Source of the DNA: Thermoguttaceae bacterium
GTDB lineage: Bacteria; Planctomycetota; Planctomycetia; Pirellulales; Thermoguttaceae
Assembly: GCA_017939795.1 (NCBI GenBank)
Contig: JAGBAA010000076.1
Coordinates: 62,001 to 126,000 of the forward strand
Reading direction: 5' to 3'
DNA length: 64,000 bases
Part shown: one piece after another, positions 1-9,328 of the stretch
Numbering within the stretch: the first letter of the stretch is position 1
How the letters are laid out: the number at the start of each line of letters is the position of its first letter
Translations under genes and position numbers: made by a program
The notes under the pieces: generated by a model
Told to the model about the DNA's origin: nothing
The model's database searches: none
What the model saw: the letters and a program-made list of their open reading frames with translations, nothing else

Positions 1-494
1 ACGACGCCGATGCCGCGGTGTGCGAGAAAGCCGCCGACCGTCGAGCAGTTCAGCGAGCTTGGGTAGTGCATCGTAGCGTACCCTTTCTCGTTTGCGGCGT
101 TTTCGATGTGCTTGTAGATGGAGCCTGCGCCGCACTCAATGTACATCGAGTCGGTATTCACGTCGAAGATCTGATTCATGCGCTTCGTGTCCAGCACGAT
201 CCCGCCGCAGACGGGAATGGCGCCGCCCTGCGTGCCTCCGCCTCCGCCCCAGGTCGTGACCGGGATCTTGTAGTAGTTCGCGATCTTCAGGACTTTGGAG
301 ACTTCCTTTGCGTCCTTCGGCGAAACGACGAAATCCGCTTCGGGCATTTTCTCGCCCCGGTCCACGAAAAGACGCGAGAGCCAGAAGTAGTCCACACTGT
401 GCGTCAGTTTGTCGATCGCGCGCGTCGAGCAGTTTTCGATTCCGACGGCATCTTCAAGTTCCGTAAGAATCATGGAAAAAAGAAATTTATTCAT
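1..494 (-). CDS. FAD-linked oxidase, N-terminal part (cut by window edge)
   Basis: The frame starts at 494 and is still open at base 1, so about 164 N-terminal residues are visible. They match the FAD_binding_4 (PCMH-type) fold of the GlcD, D-lactate dehydrogenase and alkyl-DHAP-synthase families. A segment around residues 53-60 reads ADFVVSPKDAKEV, which is the usual entry to the domain. It is followed by a glycine-rich VTTWGGGGGTQGG stretch (about 79-91) that holds the FAD pyrophosphate, and by a strand with the NCSTVGG turn further on. Such enzymes oxidise 2-hydroxy acids with bound FAD; the substrate cannot be told from this part. The start is supported by GGAGAG about six bases before the ATG. 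An electron-acceptor partner, if any, lies outside the window. Confidence 0.8.
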   Translation of the reverse strand, partial: MNKFLFSMILTELEDAVGIENCSTRAIDKLTHSVDYFWLSRLFVDRGEKMPEADFVVSPKDAKEVSKVLKIANYYKIPVTTWGGGGGTQGGAIPVCGGIVLDTKRMNQIFDVNTDSMYIECGAGSIYKHIENAANEKGYATMHYPSSLNCSTVGGFLAHRGIGV

Positions 495-684
495 GAATAC
501 TCTCCAATTTAAGTAAGTTTCTCCGTCGCAGGGAAAACGTTTATGTGCGATCACTCGCTGTTTCCCCACTGTTTTATACTGTCAGGGACTTTAGGAACCT
601 CTCCAGGCACCAAAACTCTCATTTTCCTTTGCAATACAGCTTTTAGCGTATTCTTTCAGCGTTTTCCTCCGAAATAAGGATGAG

Positions 685-1632
685 CTAACCCCAGTTTCCG
701 CCGCGATAGATACAGCGTCGGACAGCGTTTTGAATCTTCTCGGGAATTTTCCTAACCTTATCTTTAAGAAAACAGAAAAAAATGCCCCAAAATGGTGCCT
801 TTCCCTGAACATGATAATCCATCAGGAACTTCTGAGCACCGTGGTAGTGTAGGACCTTCGCCGGCATAGATCTTCCGTCGATCAGCGTCACGTACGGCAG
901 ACCGTCTTTCCAAGCCACGTGCTTGATCCTGCGAAAGACTTTTGGAAACCACGAAAAGCTCTGGAAACCACCCCAAAAATCAATACACGAATCAAAAAAG
1001 ATTCCGTCTTTGTAGAAGTCCTCAAAAAAACAGAATGGAAAGTTCGTATGGATGCTCCAGTCATAAAAATGGGACATATCGGAAACTCTGTATTTCCCCT
1101 TCCTTTTACAACCAGCCTTTATTGCCCGTTCCAGCAGTTCCGGATCCTGGTAAACTGCAAGCAGATACTCCGCAAAAGAATCCAGAGCGGCTCGGTCCAG
1201 GATAAAATTACAGTGGATCAGATTCTGGGTTTCGTTCCAGTGTGCAAACGTCATCGCATAGGAAGAAAAACGCTTTGCTTCTTCAGACACATTGCAGAAT
1301 ACCAAGACGTCGGAGTCGATCGCCAAACACCGCGTTAAGCCCTCCTGGTGCATAAAATTACGCAGGATCAGCCAACGTGCCATGCAAAACTTCTCAAACT
1401 TCGGCAAACTGGAAGAACTGAGATGCTGATAGATCGAGTAAAAAAAGTCAACACCCCGGTAAAGTTCTGGCTCATAAATGCAGTGAAATTCCACGAAATC
1501 CGGATGCTGCGTCGCTTCATCACCGAGCAGAATCAGACGGCTTTCCGGATTGGTCTTGTGCGCCTGACGCAGCGTAAGGTCAAGTGCTTGAGATTTTCCG
1601 CAATGTACTACAATGATAGGGAGCGGTTCCAT
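685..1632 (-). CDS. glycosyltransferase-like protein (GT-A type)
   Basis: A 315-residue soluble protein without signal peptide. It opens with a beta strand (PLPIIVVHCG), then LILLGDE, and carries AIDSDVLVF at about 104-112. That is the hydrophobic-DxD arrangement with which GT-A glycosyltransferases bind a metal-sugar nucleotide. A late VLHYHGAQK segment supplies a histidine of the kind that often ends the metal site. The C-terminus is basic and aromatic, which would suit membrane contact. A GAGG-type ribosome site lies before the ATG. The donor and acceptor sugars cannot be read from the sequence. No lipopolysaccharide or capsule cluster surrounds it, so the pathway is open. The family assignment rests on motif and fold pattern only. 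Confidence 0.6.
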   Translation of the reverse strand: MEPLPIIVVHCGKSQALDLTLRQAHKTNPESRLILLGDEATQHPDFVEFHCIYEPELYRGVDFFYSIYQHLSSSSLPKFEKFCMARWLILRNFMHQEGLTRCLAIDSDVLVFCNVSEEAKRFSSYAMTFAHWNETQNLIHCNFILDRAALDSFAEYLLAVYQDPELLERAIKAGCKRKGKYRVSDMSHFYDWSIHTNFPFCFFEDFYKDGIFFDSCIDFWGGFQSFSWFPKVFRRIKHVAWKDGLPYVTLIDGRSMPAKVLHYHGAQKFLMDYHVQGKAPFWGIFFCFLKDKVRKIPEKIQNAVRRCIYRGGNWG

Positions 1633-1733
1633 TCTGTTTTACCCTCTTTGCTTTCTCCTCTGGCTCCTTTGGACCTGGATTCTTCCTGGCCATCTGGCAC
1701 TCTTGGGGATCCACTTTGGATTTTGCCGGTTTT

Positions 1734-3125
1734 TTACTTTTCCAGCGGGTCGAAGATCAGCCCCGGGACATACTTTGCGAACTCGCGCAGGACGTGCGCA
1801 TAGCTTCCTTCCACCTCGCTGACGTGGTGAATGTACGGTCCCTCGACCAGCTTGCGTTCCAGAGCGGGCAGATCCTGAAATTCCGCCCAGACCCACGTTC
1901 CGAACGTTTCCGGACCTTCCGTCGTGTCGAATTCGCCGCCGAGAAGATAGTATTGCCCGCGCTCTCCCTGAAAACGCGCCATGGTGTAGTGCCCGTCCTT
2001 CCCGCAGAAACTCGGTTTGAAGACGGCAAGAGGCTTTTTCTCGTCCGTTTTCTTCATGGAGGTCGGAAAGACACCGCAGTGCCAGAGCAGCTCCGCATTA
2101 TCGTTGAACGGATGGCGGACGGTAAACTCTCCGAAGAAAGGAGGTTTCCGTCCGCGGGCGGCACACGAAAGGAGCGCGGAAGAGATGGCGCCGTGAATGT
2201 CCGTCTCGCAGATCACCGTGATCCCAAGGTCCGCCAAAATACTCATCGCCAGGCACGGCATCGCGCCAAACGTCTGGTTCATGACCGTCCAGCACTCCGT
2301 CGCGATGATGTCGCAGTCATTCTCGATCATGAGATCGCGGTACGCTTCGATGAACGCGGCCATCCGGAGGACCGTTTCGTGCTCAATGCCGCTCAGATCG
2401 TAGTGCTCCGCCATGAATGCCGCGTGCTTTTCGAGGAGCTCCGTCTTCGTTTCGAGCACTTCTTCCAGCTTCATCTTCATCGCCGTCATGTTCACCGGCA
2501 CGATGTCGATCCCAAAACGCTCGGTCAGCTCCAGCTCGTTGGCCATGACGCATTTGAAGGGCTTCAGACGTGCTCCGACCTGCAGGATCCGCAGACCATT
2601 GAAGTTCTTCACCATCGAAACGACCGAGAGAAAATCTCGGAATCCGCGCGTGAATTTCGGGTCCTCCAGCTCGCAGTTTTCGATGTACGTGAACGGTACG
2701 CCGTAACGTTTGAGCTGCTTGCTGATCGAGAAAAGACCACACTGTGTGTCCGTGTAGCGTTTCGTTTTGAATTCATCCCGCGGTCCCCAGAGCAGGGTAG
2801 GGACTTTCATCAGCTGACCGATCTTGCCGGCGGCTTCCTCATTGCCGAAATTGCAGTTGATGATGAAGATCGCGTCTACATCCTGCTTTTTGAAGTAGTC
2901 CGCGATCCGGTACGCATCTGTCGTCTGCTCAAGGATCCCTTCATCGTTGAGCCACTCCAGATCGACGAATTCCACATCGTCTGCGGCAAAATTCTCTTTC
3001 AGAAAACTCACGGCCTTTTGCTTGTTTTCAAACGCAACGTCCTGACTGAACAGTTCCGTCCGCCGCGGCCCCGGAAGAAAACGGCGTTCCGGCACAAGAC
3101 CGATCTTTACTTTAAAATTCAACAT
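1734..3125 (-). CDS. L-fucose/L-arabinose isomerase-family protein
   Basis: 463 residues, cytoplasmic. The protein has the three-part plan of the fucose/arabinose isomerase family. An N-terminal Rossmann-like part contains DAIFIINCNFGNE (about 84-96). A second domain follows. The metal-site region carries ATECW (E277), CETDIHGA (E307, D309) and WHCG (H349), which correspond to the family's Glu, Asp and His ligands. Known members convert aldoses to ketoses with Mn2+. The exact sugar is not clear, and members of this broad family also include uncharacterised proteins. A longer reading from 3251 is possible, but the ATG at 3125 has AGAAGG nine bases upstream and lies 55 bases below a clear promoter. 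With the FGGY kinase and glycosidases at 56870-62249 it suggests deoxy-sugar or pentose use. Confidence 0.72.
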   Translation of the reverse strand: MLNFKVKIGLVPERRFLPGPRRTELFSQDVAFENKQKAVSFLKENFAADDVEFVDLEWLNDEGILEQTTDAYRIADYFKKQDVDAIFIINCNFGNEEAAGKIGQLMKVPTLLWGPRDEFKTKRYTDTQCGLFSISKQLKRYGVPFTYIENCELEDPKFTRGFRDFLSVVSMVKNFNGLRILQVGARLKPFKCVMANELELTERFGIDIVPVNMTAMKMKLEEVLETKTELLEKHAAFMAEHYDLSGIEHETVLRMAAFIEAYRDLMIENDCDIIATECWTVMNQTFGAMPCLAMSILADLGITVICETDIHGAISSALLSCAARGRKPPFFGEFTVRHPFNDNAELLWHCGVFPTSMKKTDEKKPLAVFKPSFCGKDGHYTMARFQGERGQYYLLGGEFDTTEGPETFGTWVWAEFQDLPALERKLVEGPYIHHVSEVEGSYAHVLREFAKYVPGLIFDPLEK

Positions 3126-3186
3126 TTTCGGACACCTTCTGGAAAATCTCTGGCCAAAAATTTCGGGAACCCCCCACATTCTGTCC

Positions 3187-3214
3187 ATCATACCATATTT
3201 TGCAAGAAACGCAA
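3187..3214 (-). promoter_or_regulatory. promoter of the isomerase gene
   Basis: Read on the minus strand: TTGCGT (3214-3209), 16 bases, TATGAT (3192-3187). The predicted start of transcription is near 3180, giving a leader of about 55 bases to the ATG at 3125. Confidence 0.65.
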
Positions 3215-3593
3215 GCGCGAATTTCCGCAAACGAACCTTTTTTTTCCGCAAAAGTCAATTGGCGAACGCTCTGGAAACCTAAAATCCGGTCATCCCGAAA
3301 AGATCTCACCGCTGAGATCACAGAAAGTCCACAAAATCATACCAGAGGGGGAAGACGAAATTCCCGAGACACGAAATTCATGGAATGTGCGAAAAAACAG
3401 GAAAATGATTTTTTTTGATTTTTAAAATCCAGTGTCTTCAGAGGCGGAATGGGGGACTTTGTTGCTGGATAAACCCTAATTTTAGAGTGTGGTTCTGCGC
3501 TTTTCCGGGAGTCGGCGTGAGAGTCGAGACGGGCGGCCTTTCAAAAGTTCCCGTACACCCTCTCGCCAAATGGCCTGACGGCCTGTATCGCCG

Positions 3594-3670
3594 GACATGA
3601 AAGCGGTGAATGGGCGCGCAAACACACCATATCGCGGTACTCCAAACCATCCCGCCTCGTTATGTTCGCC
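3594..3670 (+). repeat. dispersed intergenic repeat, copy A
   Basis: Contains the 18-base core ACCATATCGCGGTACTCC (3626-3643) followed by AAACCATCCCGCCTCG. The same order, with substitutions, occurs at 38342 on the plus strand and at 45337 on the minus strand. The similarity spans about 70-80 bases, including a GAAAGCGGTGAAT block before the core. Confidence 0.6.
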
Positions 3671-3823
3671 AGGGGAATTTGGATTTCCGGAAAGCCTGCT
3701 CCGAACGGCTCCGTCTCGCGGCGGATCGTTTCTCTGGAACCTCTCCGCAGTTTTCCTGTTTTGTATTTTTGGTGTTTTTTGTCTTTTTTTTCTGAAAAAT
3801 TTTCATTTTTTCGCAATAAATGC

Positions 3824-3851
3824 TTGACAGAACATACCGCCGGATTAAAAT
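3824..3851 (+). promoter_or_regulatory. promoter of the first PEP-CTERM gene
   Basis: TTGACA at 3824-3829, 16-base spacer, TAAAAT at 3846-3851. This is a near-consensus vegetative-sigma promoter. It predicts a start near 3858 and a leader of about 75 bases. Confidence 0.7.
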
Positions 3852-3933
3852 GACAATGTGAATTTTGTTTCTTGGTGAATTTAGGGTCCGGGATATTTTC
3901 TCCGCGTGCCAAATTTAACGAAAGTCAGAAACG

Positions 3934-6453
3934 ATGAAGAAAAACCGCAAACACCTTGTTTCCCTGCTTGCTGCAGCCGCAGCCGCAGGGGTTTCCGGAA
4001 ATGCACTCCAGGCAGACGTCACGATCTCCGAAGGAGTCTACACGCTGACCGGCGAAGACACGCTTGACGGGAACGTTACCATCGCAGAGGGCGCGACGCT
4101 GCAGATCACGAACGGATATCGGCTCACGAATAAATTCTATGGTGCCGGCACGATCGAGTATGCTGTGGCGGATGCTGAATTCAGACCCTTTAACTCCACA
4201 CACGCTCAAAATCTTGCGGATTTTGAAGGAGTATTCAAAATCACCAGCAATAACGTCTACTTCGAGACGAACAATCTGACTGAGAAAGTGACCATCAGTC
4301 TGAACGGCGGCATTATCCGGAATTACTCGAATTCCTACACGCTGAAAAACCCCATCGTCATCGACAGCGCAAACGGCGGTGTCCGGCCCGGATGGGGCGG
4401 TAAATCTCTTACGCTTTCCGGAAAGATCTCCAACGGTGCGGCCGATACGCTGAATATCGTCGAGGATACAAACACCGGAAGCAGTGCTTCATGGGTCATC
4501 CTGACCAATCCGGAAAATGACTACTCCAACACGGTCGTGAACCACTACCTGCGCGTCACGGCGACCGGTGCACTCGGAACGGGGACCGTCACGGTCAACT
4601 CCGGCAAAACGCTTGACCTGACCTCCACGGAATTCGCCGCTTCCCGTCTCGCGAACAGCGGGACCGTCACCAGTTCCAGCACGGGCGATCCGGCGATCCT
4701 GACGATGGACAAAACCGTCGGCGGGACCGTCTCGGGCAACATCCAGATGATCGTTCCCAACGGCACCGACTTCACGAACGCCAACTACTCGCACACCGGC
4801 GGGACGATCTTCAGAAACACGACTTCGGACGTCAACTATATCCACTACGGAACTGCCTTGGGCAAGGGGTCCGTCATTCTGGAAAGCGGCATCCTCATGA
4901 ACCAGGATTTCTCGTTCACCATCGCGCAGGACATCGAAGTCCGCGGCAGCGGTGCCTCCATTCGCGGCGGATATGCTTCCCAGCCCAACTCCGTTGGACT
5001 CACCGGAAACATCTCCGGGACCGGGAAACTCACCTTCAACAAAGGCGAAAGCGGTCCCGTGCCGATCTACCTTTCCGGTACGAATACCTACTCCGGCGGG
5101 ACTGCGTTCGGCAATACCGGCGGAACGAACCGCATGATCATCGACTCGAACGACGCTTTCGGCACTGGCACGGTCGACATCAGCGGGAAAAACGTCGCGT
5201 TCACCTTCAATACCGGCGGTACGTGGGGACGGACGCTTTACCACGGTGCGTTCAACACGGCAGACCCGCACTCCATCTCTCAGTACCGCCTGGACATGGA
5301 CGACACCGCGAACACGCAAAACAGCAGTTCCTGGGGAACGAACCGTACGTACGGATACTCTACCGTCATTCAGGCCGAAGAGGACGTGACGCTCGAATTC
5401 GGCAAACACTTTGACGACAGCATCGCGATTTTCGTCACCGACCTGAATACCGGCACGAAAACCACCGTCATGAACAAATCGGGCGGCTGGACGGACAAAA
5501 CATACGCGGACTTTACCTTCCAGAAGGACACGCCGTACCTGATCGACATTCGCCTCGGCCAGGGAACCGGCAGTGCGGGCGTCGCGTATCGAAATAACGG
5601 CACGGACCCCGATATTTTTGGTCTGAACGACGACCCGAACGACCTTGTTGGGTGCGGTGTTCGCGTGAAGGATTCCGGCAGTAAATTCTATCGTCTGACC
5701 GTTGCAGGTAACGGAGACTGGGCGTTTGCCGACGGTTCCATTAAGACTGCGGCGCAGGACCGTGAACTGAAAAACGACCTGAACATCGGCACGCAGACCG
5801 TCCAGGTCGAAAATGCCGGCATGGGGAACGCGACGGTTTCCGGAAAGATCATCGGCGCCGGTACGCTTGCCTTCAGCAGCACTTCGCTGCTCGATGCCGA
5901 CACAAACGGTCTTTCCATCTTCAATGGAGCTCCGAATTCTGACGCGGACAAATTCAACGTGACCGTCGCGGCAAATACAAACTTTACCGGAAACGGAACG
6001 ATCGGCGGGAATCTGACCATGGCGGCTGACTCTGCGCTGGTACTTGATCAGACGCAGGACCTTGGCGCACTGACGGTCAACGGCAAACTCACGGCACAGA
6101 ACATCACGCTGGATGCCATGCTTGAGGATCCCTCCTCACTCTTCACCATCAGCGCGGATTCCGCCGACCTGACCGGCTCGACATTGGATCTGGCTTACGT
6201 CGGTGACTTGGACCTCCTGTACTCGGTGCCGACATTCACACTTATCGAGACGAAAAACGGGATCACGGGATTCGATACGCTGAACGTGAGTTTCGACGCT
6301 CTTGGACAGGACATCGTTTTTGCCGGCGCGTTCCTTGAAAATGGGAACCTGCTCGTTTCGTTCGGCAACTCCAATTCCGTCCCGGAACCGTCGACCTGGG
6401 TGCTTCTCCTGAGTGCGATGGCCGGCATCGGTCTCCTGCGCAGGAAGAAGTAA
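3934..6453 (+). CDS. PEP-CTERM autotransporter-repeat surface protein
   Basis: 839 residues. Residues 1-27 form a signal peptide with an alanine-rich core ending near ALQA. The body is a long beta-helix type sequence with several autotransporter-associated strand repeats, for example NTYSGGT near 388, and Gly/Thr/Asn-rich turns. A segment at about 430-550 resembles a PA14-type carbohydrate-binding insert (SIAIFVTDLNTG, then TPYLIDIRLGQGTGSAG). The C-terminus is a complete PEP-CTERM sorting signal: VPEPSTWVLLLSAM, a hydrophobic helix, then RRKK. Proteins with this tail are taken by an exosortase (not in this window) and placed on the cell surface. The ligand and role are unknown. The ATG has only a weak ribosome site but sits well below a strong promoter. 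Confidence 0.85.
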   Translation: MKKNRKHLVSLLAAAAAAGVSGNALQADVTISEGVYTLTGEDTLDGNVTIAEGATLQITNGYRLTNKFYGAGTIEYAVADAEFRPFNSTHAQNLADFEGVFKITSNNVYFETNNLTEKVTISLNGGIIRNYSNSYTLKNPIVIDSANGGVRPGWGGKSLTLSGKISNGAADTLNIVEDTNTGSSASWVILTNPENDYSNTVVNHYLRVTATGALGTGTVTVNSGKTLDLTSTEFAASRLANSGTVTSSSTGDPAILTMDKTVGGTVSGNIQMIVPNGTDFTNANYSHTGGTIFRNTTSDVNYIHYGTALGKGSVILESGILMNQDFSFTIAQDIEVRGSGASIRGGYASQPNSVGLTGNISGTGKLTFNKGESGPVPIYLSGTNTYSGGTAFGNTGGTNRMIIDSNDAFGTGTVDISGKNVAFTFNTGGTWGRTLYHGAFNTADPHSISQYRLDMDDTANTQNSSSWGTNRTYGYSTVIQAEEDVTLEFGKHFDDSIAIFVTDLNTGTKTTVMNKSGGWTDKTYADFTFQKDTPYLIDIRLGQGTGSAGVAYRNNGTDPDIFGLNDDPNDLVGCGVRVKDSGSKFYRLTVAGNGDWAFADGSIKTAAQDRELKNDLNIGTQTVQVENAGMGNATVSGKIIGAGTLAFSSTSLLDADTNGLSIFNGAPNSDADKFNVTVAANTNFTGNGTIGGNLTMAADSALVLDQTQDLGALTVNGKLTAQNITLDAMLEDPSSLFTISADSADLTGSTLDLAYVGDLDLLYSVPTFTLIETKNGITGFDTLNVSFDALGQDIVFAGAFLENGNLLVSFGNSNSVPEPSTWVLLLSAMAGIGLLRRKK

Positions 6454-6522
6454 AAAAACATTCTTACCGGTTTTTCATAAAGAAGAGCCGGTTTGATTTT
6501 CATCGTTTATTCGGAGGATTTT

Positions 6523-8697
6523 ATGTTTTCTGTCATGCCCTCATACCGGAAACATTTTTCCGTCCCCGGCTGTCTTGCTTTGATTTTGGCCGGGAGCGGC
6601 TGTGTTTTGCCTTATTTTGCACAGGCTGCCGATCCGATCGTTACCCATTTTCAGGTCGCGGAAAAGGCAAATATGTCGGGAGATGCCAACAATATTTCCA
6701 ACTACGACTACACTTTTCTTGGGGCATCCGGAATGACGCTCTCGAACAACCGCGCGGACTGGGTCTTCCAGCAGAACGGTAAAAAACTGACTTCGACCGA
6801 TTATGTTTGTATTGCACACACCGCTGACGGATTCCGCAAGCACACTGCGAATCCCAGCGACTATGCCGTTACGGCGGTCTATCATACGTCTAGCGGATGG
6901 ACGTTCTCAACGGTCCGCGCGAGCGATAAGGTCGAGGAGATCCCGAATAACTTCAGTGCGCTTTACATTCCCAAAACGTCGGATCTCAAAACCGGTTCGA
7001 TCGTCACGACGACTCAGGCGGCCGCAGACTTGAAATCATACTTTGCGGAAGGAAATTTTACCGCGATGGACGGCGTACTGATCGCGTGCGGCGGATTGAC
7101 GGAAAGCAACGTCACGAACAATTTCGGCTGGAATCCGCACTATAACATCTATGCAAGTCTGGATACGGCAAACAATGGTTTCATCATCAATGCCTCGAAT
7201 ACAGACGGCGCAACGACGACCAGCAATAATTACACGATGAATTATGCCTTTATCCCTCATGGAACGGAAGGGACCGTGACCGGCAGTGCCGTAATGCGTC
7301 AGACAAGCGGGACCAACTGCATTTTTACATACGGAGGGGAAGGATACACGATCGAGTACATCCGGGCGGGCGAATTCAAACTGACGCTGGATGATTACTC
7401 GGCCGCGGACGGGATCCTGATGATCAACGGAATGACCGACAAATATAATAACCCGAAAGCCGGCGACTATTCGCACGATAATATTTACGCGGTCTCGCTT
7501 ACTGACGATCAGAAATCGTTCCTCATCAAGTCGCTGGACATGAACAATGACCGGGTATTTTCGGCAAATACCGAATTGCAGAACGGGGCGTTCTCCTTCG
7601 CGTTCGTTGCGTATGACGCAACACTGAAAGCTCCTGAGACCGGTTTTTACCGCAGCGGATTCGATCCTGCGGGAAAAGATTATGCCGGTTCTCTGATCGA
7701 AGTCTCCGACATTACGACCTCGTCCAGTTTCACGAATCGCAACCTGCGTACCAATGAGCTTTCGTCGCCGTACATTTCGGTCTCGAACAACAATACGGCA
7801 GATTACAATCTGTTCGTAAATGGAAAAGATTTCTCCAATTCGAACGGTATTTTCATTGCGACGACTGCGCAGAATGACGCTCCGAATATCCCGCAGGTCT
7901 TCATAGACGGCGACCATGCCGCGATTTCGACGGTCAATATTTCCGGTCAGGAAACGGACAGCAGCGTCGCATTCGGCTACTTTCCTGTCAGTTCCGATCA
8001 GTGGGTCGCCAACTCGGTCACGAACAGCGGCACACTTACGAAACGTTCCAGCGCGGCTGCGTCGCTTACCGCAGTTTCCAACGGCGTGCAGAACTACAGG
8101 ATCGACGGCGTGGATTCCCGCACAGACGGCATCCTGCTCGCAACGGGACGCACGAACAACGCGAAATACCTCATCAGTGCGTCTCCGCAGACTGACGGTT
8201 CCTGGGAGCTCAATACGTATGAAGCGGATACGGGTGCGCTTTCCATGAACTCCTACGATCTTCTCTTTCTTCCGTACGGTGACGAAAACGGAGGATTCAT
8301 CTCCGGATGGATCGACGGCGAAACGGGCAGTGCGAACAGCAGTTTCGGATACTTTGATCTGGAAAAGCACGCGGAAGGCGTTTTTGAGCTTTCCATCGGC
8401 GAAAACTTGAGTGCGGATGACGGTTTTCTTCTCCTTGGTCTTGCCGGTGACGAAAATGGTGATCCCTACCATGGGCTGATTTCTTACGAAGTGACGGATG
8501 ACGCGACGTTTATGATCAACATTCGCGCTCTTGACGCAGCCCATACTCTGGCAGATGCGGACTTTATGTTTGCGTTCCTGTCCACCAGCGGCAAACTGCA
8601 GGAACAGGTTCCGGAACCATCAACGTGGGTGCTTCTCCTGAGCGCGATGGTCGGCATCGGTCTCCTGCGCCGGAAAAACAGCGTCTGCAATATTTAA
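6523..8697 (+). CDS. second PEP-CTERM surface protein
   Basis: 724 residues starting at an ATG with GGAGG five to six bases upstream; an upstream in-frame TTG at 6493 has no such site. A signal peptide of about 40 residues ends near AQAADP. The middle is a beta-rich, Asn/Thr/Ser/Asp-rich sequence. A phrase such as SADDGFLLLGL or AADGILMINGM recurs several times (near 300, 530, 560 and 635), which suggests about five diverged internal repeats. No known enzymatic domain is visible. The C-terminus repeats the sorting tail of the preceding protein (VPEPSTWVLLLSAM, then LLRRKN). Only a 69-base gap separates the two genes, so they may be co-transcribed. Surface exposure is inferred from the tail. 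Confidence 0.8.
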   Translation: MFSVMPSYRKHFSVPGCLALILAGSGCVLPYFAQAADPIVTHFQVAEKANMSGDANNISNYDYTFLGASGMTLSNNRADWVFQQNGKKLTSTDYVCIAHTADGFRKHTANPSDYAVTAVYHTSSGWTFSTVRASDKVEEIPNNFSALYIPKTSDLKTGSIVTTTQAAADLKSYFAEGNFTAMDGVLIACGGLTESNVTNNFGWNPHYNIYASLDTANNGFIINASNTDGATTTSNNYTMNYAFIPHGTEGTVTGSAVMRQTSGTNCIFTYGGEGYTIEYIRAGEFKLTLDDYSAADGILMINGMTDKYNNPKAGDYSHDNIYAVSLTDDQKSFLIKSLDMNNDRVFSANTELQNGAFSFAFVAYDATLKAPETGFYRSGFDPAGKDYAGSLIEVSDITTSSSFTNRNLRTNELSSPYISVSNNNTADYNLFVNGKDFSNSNGIFIATTAQNDAPNIPQVFIDGDHAAISTVNISGQETDSSVAFGYFPVSSDQWVANSVTNSGTLTKRSSAAASLTAVSNGVQNYRIDGVDSRTDGILLATGRTNNAKYLISASPQTDGSWELNTYEADTGALSMNSYDLLFLPYGDENGGFISGWIDGETGSANSSFGYFDLEKHAEGVFELSIGENLSADDGFLLLGLAGDENGDPYHGLISYEVTDDATFMINIRALDAAHTLADADFMFAFLSTSGKLQEQVPEPSTWVLLLSAMVGIGLLRRKNSVCNI

Positions 8698-9328
8698 AAA
8701 TAGTCCATCCGGCAGTTGAGTATCAGGCCGCCCCTGAAAATACAGAAAGCGCACTGAAAAACACGGATCGGATGCCCAAAAACCTAAAAGCAGATTTTAT
8801 GGATCTTTTAAAATTTTTTAAAAGATCCATTTGGTTTTTTCGCATTTTCCGAGAATTACGTGTCAGGGAGCTTTCCCTTCTTTTTCAGTGTGTTTCTGCG
8901 GTTCTTCGTGGAGTCAGCGGTAAAATCGGAGCTGGTCCGATACACACTTGCCGGATGAGCCAATTTTTTATGGACTCCAGGCTGAAGAAGAGACCATTTC
9001 TGAACGTTCCGTCTTGCTGTGTGATCCCCCTGGGAAAGGGTTTTGGAGTGCGCCGGTCCCCATTCCGCTCCCATTAGAAAATCCCATTTCGCGGCCGGAT
9101 ATTTGACTCCAGAAATACAGTATGAATAAAAAAGCAAGAAATTTGCTTTTTTTACAGAAACCCGCGCAAGATTTTGAAATAAAGTGCCGAAAAACCGTTT
9201 AGCTGTCCTGAAAATGCGCGAGAGTCGCGTCATTTCATTTTGTTTTCAGTGGTTTTTGATCTCCCGTATGGTACGGCGAGGAACCCGCAGGAAGACATTT
9301 CCCTCAAATTTGATTTAAGGAGAAGATC
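8698..9328. other. spacer with a perfect 15-bp AT-rich palindrome
   Basis: No convincing gene in this 631-base gap. At 8799-8830 the arms ATGGATCTTTTAAAA and its exact complement are separated by two bases, followed by TTGGTTTTTT. This hairpin could end transcription of the PEP-CTERM pair, although its stem is AT-rich. I see nothing else, apart from the ribosome site AAGGAG of the next gene. Confidence 0.55.

Larger units (their letters stand above)
3126..3933. other. long spacer with two divergent promoters and a repeat copy
   Basis: An 808-base gap between divergent genes. It holds the minus-strand promoter near 3200, a dispersed-repeat copy at about 3594-3670 and the plus-strand promoter at 3824-3851. 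Frames crossing it on both strands run through the promoters and show no ribosome site, so I call no gene here. The stretch 3400-3590 shows nothing else recognisable. Confidence 0.5.

Noticed and set aside
1716..3425. A 569-codon open frame on the plus strand opposite the isomerase gene
   Set aside because: It has no ribosome site, an Arg/His/Phe-rich composition typical of antisense frames, and lies opposite a gene with clear family motifs and its own promoter.
7036..8544. A 502-codon frame opposite the second PEP-CTERM gene
   Set aside because: Val/Arg/Ile-rich antisense composition and no ribosome site; the plus-strand frame has a signal peptide and sorting tail.
8640..9240. Short frames on both strands between the PEP-CTERM gene and the acidic gene
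   Set aside because: No start signals, and they cross the perfect palindrome.
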